Positions 60,895 to 64,000 of a stretch of DNA of 64,000 nt are shown one piece after another. Made by a program: the position numbers and the translations under genes. The notes below the pieces were generated by a model. The model was not told where the DNA came from. It ran no database searches and saw only the letters and a program-made list of their open reading frames with translations. Location: contig JAENRP010000152.1 in NCBI GenBank assembly GCA_024741835.1, positions 37,130 to 101,129 of the forward strand, written 5' to 3'. The DNA comes from Diplocarpon mali (Eukaryota; Ascomycota; Leotiomycetes; Helotiales; Drepanopezizaceae). Within the stretch, counting starts at the first letter, position 1, and every line of letters begins with the position of its first letter.

Positions 60895-63888
60895 ATAGAT
60901 CTTCCTCACTTCCTTTATAGCCTTCTTAATTATTACTACCTTCTATTTTATTAATAGATTTAGTAGATCTAGTTCAATTAGCCTTAGATATACCCCGAAA
61001 ACGAGTAGGGTAGGAATCATCCTATTAGGCCCTGCTATATTATTAACTGCTTTAACAGCTATTTGCAGCCTCTTATTATCGCTTAATTAGGAGTATTTAA
61101 CTATTATTATTTCGAAGGCATATCTTAAAGGGCGATAATACCGTTTGACCTTACCGATAGAGTAGTACACCTCTATAGGAACCAGCTTAGGGATTATTCC
61201 TATAGATCTTAAAGAGCTTCTAAACTCTGCCGAGTTGAAGTTAGTACTATAGTTGTATATTACAAAATCAGGAGGTCTAATATACATATCCAGCCAAGCC
61301 AATTTAAGGGCTTAAAACACTATATCGGCCGAATATACTCCTATTCCCTTCTATAAGAACCTTGCGGCTTTAAATCCTATCGCTTTATTAACTATATAAA
61401 GGGCGTTCCTTTTACTAAACTAAGTAATATTGATATATATAGTATAATTTAAGTCGATATCGTCTTATAGCTTGAATCGGAATCTATAAGAGGCGTTAGC
61501 GTAGAGTTAGTAGTATCGGCATATTTCCTTTACTTTTACTATAATACTAGAGTCTACGTTATAACCGGCCTAGTTTAAGAGGTATTTAAGGCGCTTTACT
61601 AAAGGATATCCAAATCTTTTATATAGCCTTCGGATCTCTATTTCTATTAAGTGGCATATATTGATTATACCCTTTAAAGTTATCAGAAGTTACTCTATTA
61701 TATTAAGTAGAAGCTATAAGTGCCTATATTTTCTAACAATTAAGTGTTTCTCCTTACTAATTATAAGTAAATTGCGCAGATTATTATATTTAGCTCCTAT
61801 TTTATTAAGTTATTATAAGCAGACTAAAAACGGTATATTTGCCTTTATAATTAAGAACTTAATAAGGCCTGCCGGTATTTGAACAGTTGTCTTGCCGATT
61901 GCATTTCGCGAACCTACCCTAAAGGTAATTTTATACTTTTCAGCGCCGAGTAGAGCTAGAACTACATCTTATATATTTTATAAGGCTTTGAATTAATTGA
62001 TTCCTCCTATATTTTTATTTAAGGTGCCTATATTGATTAAGAATCCTTAAAAGAATTGATCCGTCTATTAAGTTGTAAATACCTTAGGGTCCGTTTATAT
62101 CAATTTATTAACCCTTGTTATTAAAAGGTATTTAGCCTTTTGCTTTTTAAGCTAGTTAAGCATAGTTCTTAAGTCATATTCCTTTTTAAAAGCTAGGAAT
62201 ACTATAGTAAAGTTGATATTACTATCCTTAGGGTTACTATTTGCCTAATCCTCCTTTTCTAAAGACGTTTCCTATTTATCCTTATTAGTCCTATTGCCTT
62301 CTGAATATACTCTATTATCTTCTTAAGCTAAGTATGCCTTATATGTTTTATCTATTGGCTTATAGCCTTCGGCTTATTAGCTTACTATATAGTAAGACTT
62401 TTAAGTGGCTCTTTCTTCTTTTAAGTGCTTACTACTATAGCAGTCCTTTTTCTAATATATAATATACCTTATATAGCCTAGTTTTAGTTAAAAGGTTATT
62501 CCTCTCTTATTACCTTAAGCAAACTTTATCTTTCTATCTAAAAAGTATACTATAAATTATCCTTACTCTTTAGCTAAATAATATTAGGGTCTATTAGTAG
62601 CTGAACTAAGGTGCTAGGGCTTAGATAGTCCGTCTTAGGCAACTACTTCTGCGCAAGCCTATAAGCTATCTAATAGAGCTAGGAATATCGCTAATAGCTT
62701 AAAAAGTGCTATTTAAAAGAGCTAATTCCTAGAAATACCTTATATAATTCTATCTTTAATTGATCGATCGTTTCTTATACTAGTATATAAGCCTAATTGC
62801 AAGTTTTATAGCTCCTTAGTATAGTTCTTAAGTTAGGTTAGGATCGGTTTCTCCCTTTAATAGTCCTCTTATTAGAATAGGTTAAGTATCAGCCGAAACC
62901 ATCTCCTTAGGAATCTGCTACTTCTCTCTTCAGTCTTATAATTGGCCCGAATGGCCTCTACTAGCTTAGCAAACTTAAAGTTCTTATTTTATAAGTACCG
63001 ATAGTAGTATATTAAGGCCGAGTCTTATAGCATAGATAGAAAGGCTCTATACTATATGCTCTAGTTTATAAAGGCTCTTTAGTATAAATTAGCGAATATA
63101 TAAAGCTTCTTATTAAGGTGATCTTTCCTACCTAAGTACTAAGTTTCCTTAATATATATCTTACTTAGATTTATAAGAGTTTTAGCCTAATCTGAAGTCA
63201 AAGGTTCTATAATATATTAAGATAATTGAGCGTCGCCCTAATTTAAGTCTAAAAGCGCTCTTAAACCCTTCCTTATAGCAAAGGGTAGCAATAATCTATC
63301 TTTTAATTAGATCGGCAGCATTAGTATTAGATTTAGGATCTTTAGGTATTATATAACTAAGGTTCGTCTTAATCAAGGTTAATAAGGTATTCTTTTAGAA
63401 TTATATCATTCGGTTATTTATCTTAAAGTGTCCGCTTTATATAAGTTATCTTACGAAGTGTTATTATTATATCTAAGGTATCCTTGCTAAAGCGAGTCTT
63501 AGCATAGTATCTCCTATTCAGCTATAGTAACCCTTTAAGCAAGTGGCTTGCTTATTCGTATAGATTTAGCAAATTCTAAAGTAGACCTTATTCTATATCT
63601 CAAAGATTGTGCTATAACCGAGTTTGATACTTCTTAGGTCTATAACTCTAGCTGATCTTCTAGCCACTCGTTTCCTTCTTAGTATACTATATCGAAAAGT
63701 GCCTAGCCAATCGAAACGCCCTTCCTACGCTAAACGTATACTCTGTAGTACTAAAGGTCGTCCCTTAGGCGTCGTCGAACGTCCTTGTCTAGCGATTTAA
63801 AGTCGCCAAATGTCCAATCTTGGAACTCCTCCCAGAAGTCCTCGGCGAGGTATAACCCTCTCCTTTTGCCGTCTTGTAGTGTTAAGTC
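60895..63888 (-). pseudogene. copia-D 5' half (Gag to integrase), telomere-capped
   Basis: The minus strand reads Gag from about 63877 (GLYLAEDFWEEFQDWTFGDF, an unbroken stretch to a stop at 63751-63753), then decayed Gag and protease. Integrase lies at about 61302-60895 (FVIYNYSTNFNSAEFR and YYSIGKVKRYYRPLRYAFEII), which matches the integrase at bases 1-200 of this window. The 5' LTR and leader are missing, replaced by telomere repeats. The 3' side is cut by the copia-A LTR. The last 150 bp beside the telomere show almost no RIP change. Confidence 0.72.
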
Positions 63889-64000
63889 AGGGTTAGGGTT
63901 AGGGTTAGGGTTAGGGTTAGGGTTAGGGTTAGGGTTAGGGTTAGGGTTAGGGTTAGGGTTAGGGTTAGGGTTAGGGTTAGGGTTAGGGTTAGGGTTAGGG
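63889..64000 (+). repeat. Telomere: AGGG plus 18 perfect TTAGGG units
   Basis: 112 bases, 4 partial plus 108 in exact hexamers, running to the end of the window. The G-rich strand runs toward the end, as expected at a right telomere. The repeat is perfect, so this is a terminal array and not an interstitial one. No telomere-associated helicase gene or subtelomeric repeat family lies inside it. Confidence 0.95.

Noticed and set aside
60895..63888. Telomere-linked RecQ helicase or other subtelomeric gene next to the telomere
   Set aside because: No helicase motifs are found on either strand. The region reads as copia-D Gag to integrase.
1..64000. tRNA, rRNA or other structured RNA genes
   Set aside because: No cloverleaf with A and B boxes and no rRNA-like block was noticed. 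A covariance-model scan could not be run here.

Overview
This window is the right-hand end of a chromosome of a filamentous ascomycete (Pezizomycotina-type). The last 112 bases are TTAGGG repeats in the orientation expected for a right telomere. The one clearly intact gene has three introns of 55-56 bp. Almost everything else is AT-rich LTR-retrotransposon DNA whose reading frames are broken by C-to-T and G-to-A transitions (CAG/CAA to TAG/TAA, TGG to TAG, ATG to ATA), the pattern left by repeat-induced point mutation (RIP). The species cannot be named from the sequence. Family letters A-H below are my own labels.

Layout. 1-2803: the 3' half of a Ty1/copia element (copia-D), then the end of a gypsy-F element. 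2813-4626: a 1.8-kb gag-only LTR element (H) sitting in a gypsy-F LTR and itself carrying a copia-A solo LTR. 5039-7745: a GC-rich, un-RIPed island with a divergent gene pair, a small predicted minus-strand protein (5462-5039) and an intact protein-kinase gene (6399-7570, four exons, 334 aa). 8304-15737: a gypsy-F solo LTR split by a full chromovirus (gypsy-E copy 1). 15876-22493: 5' pieces of copia-B, the first holding a complete copia-C. 22494-53048: a minus-strand Ty3/gypsy element (gypsy-G) opened by a chain of nested insertions. 53049-53331: a copia-B end. 53332-60894: a complete copia-A. 60895-63888: the 5' half of a minus-strand copia-D, capped by the telomere.

The nesting can be read base by base from target-site duplications (TSDs). 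Gypsy-G contains copia-B (25843-50997, TSD AAGGG). That contains copia-C (26571-45537, TSD TATTA), which contains gypsy-E (26621-39963, TSD AGAGG), which contains a second copia-B (30792-36977, TSD GGTTT). LTR pairs agree exactly in length: 195, 247/250, 252, 261, 132 and 197 bp.

The most unusual signal is a 45-bp module made of a 23-bp GC-rich near-palindrome plus a 22-bp linker. It recurs in tandem, often at exactly 45-bp spacing and in the sense direction, within linker regions of at least three unrelated polyproteins (gypsy-E, copia-B, copia-C). It encodes variants of a T-P-x-x-G-L-x-V peptide. I rank it first as a possible undescribed element. The TSDs, LTR lengths, splice sites and motifs were read directly; domain limits in decayed polyproteins are approximate.
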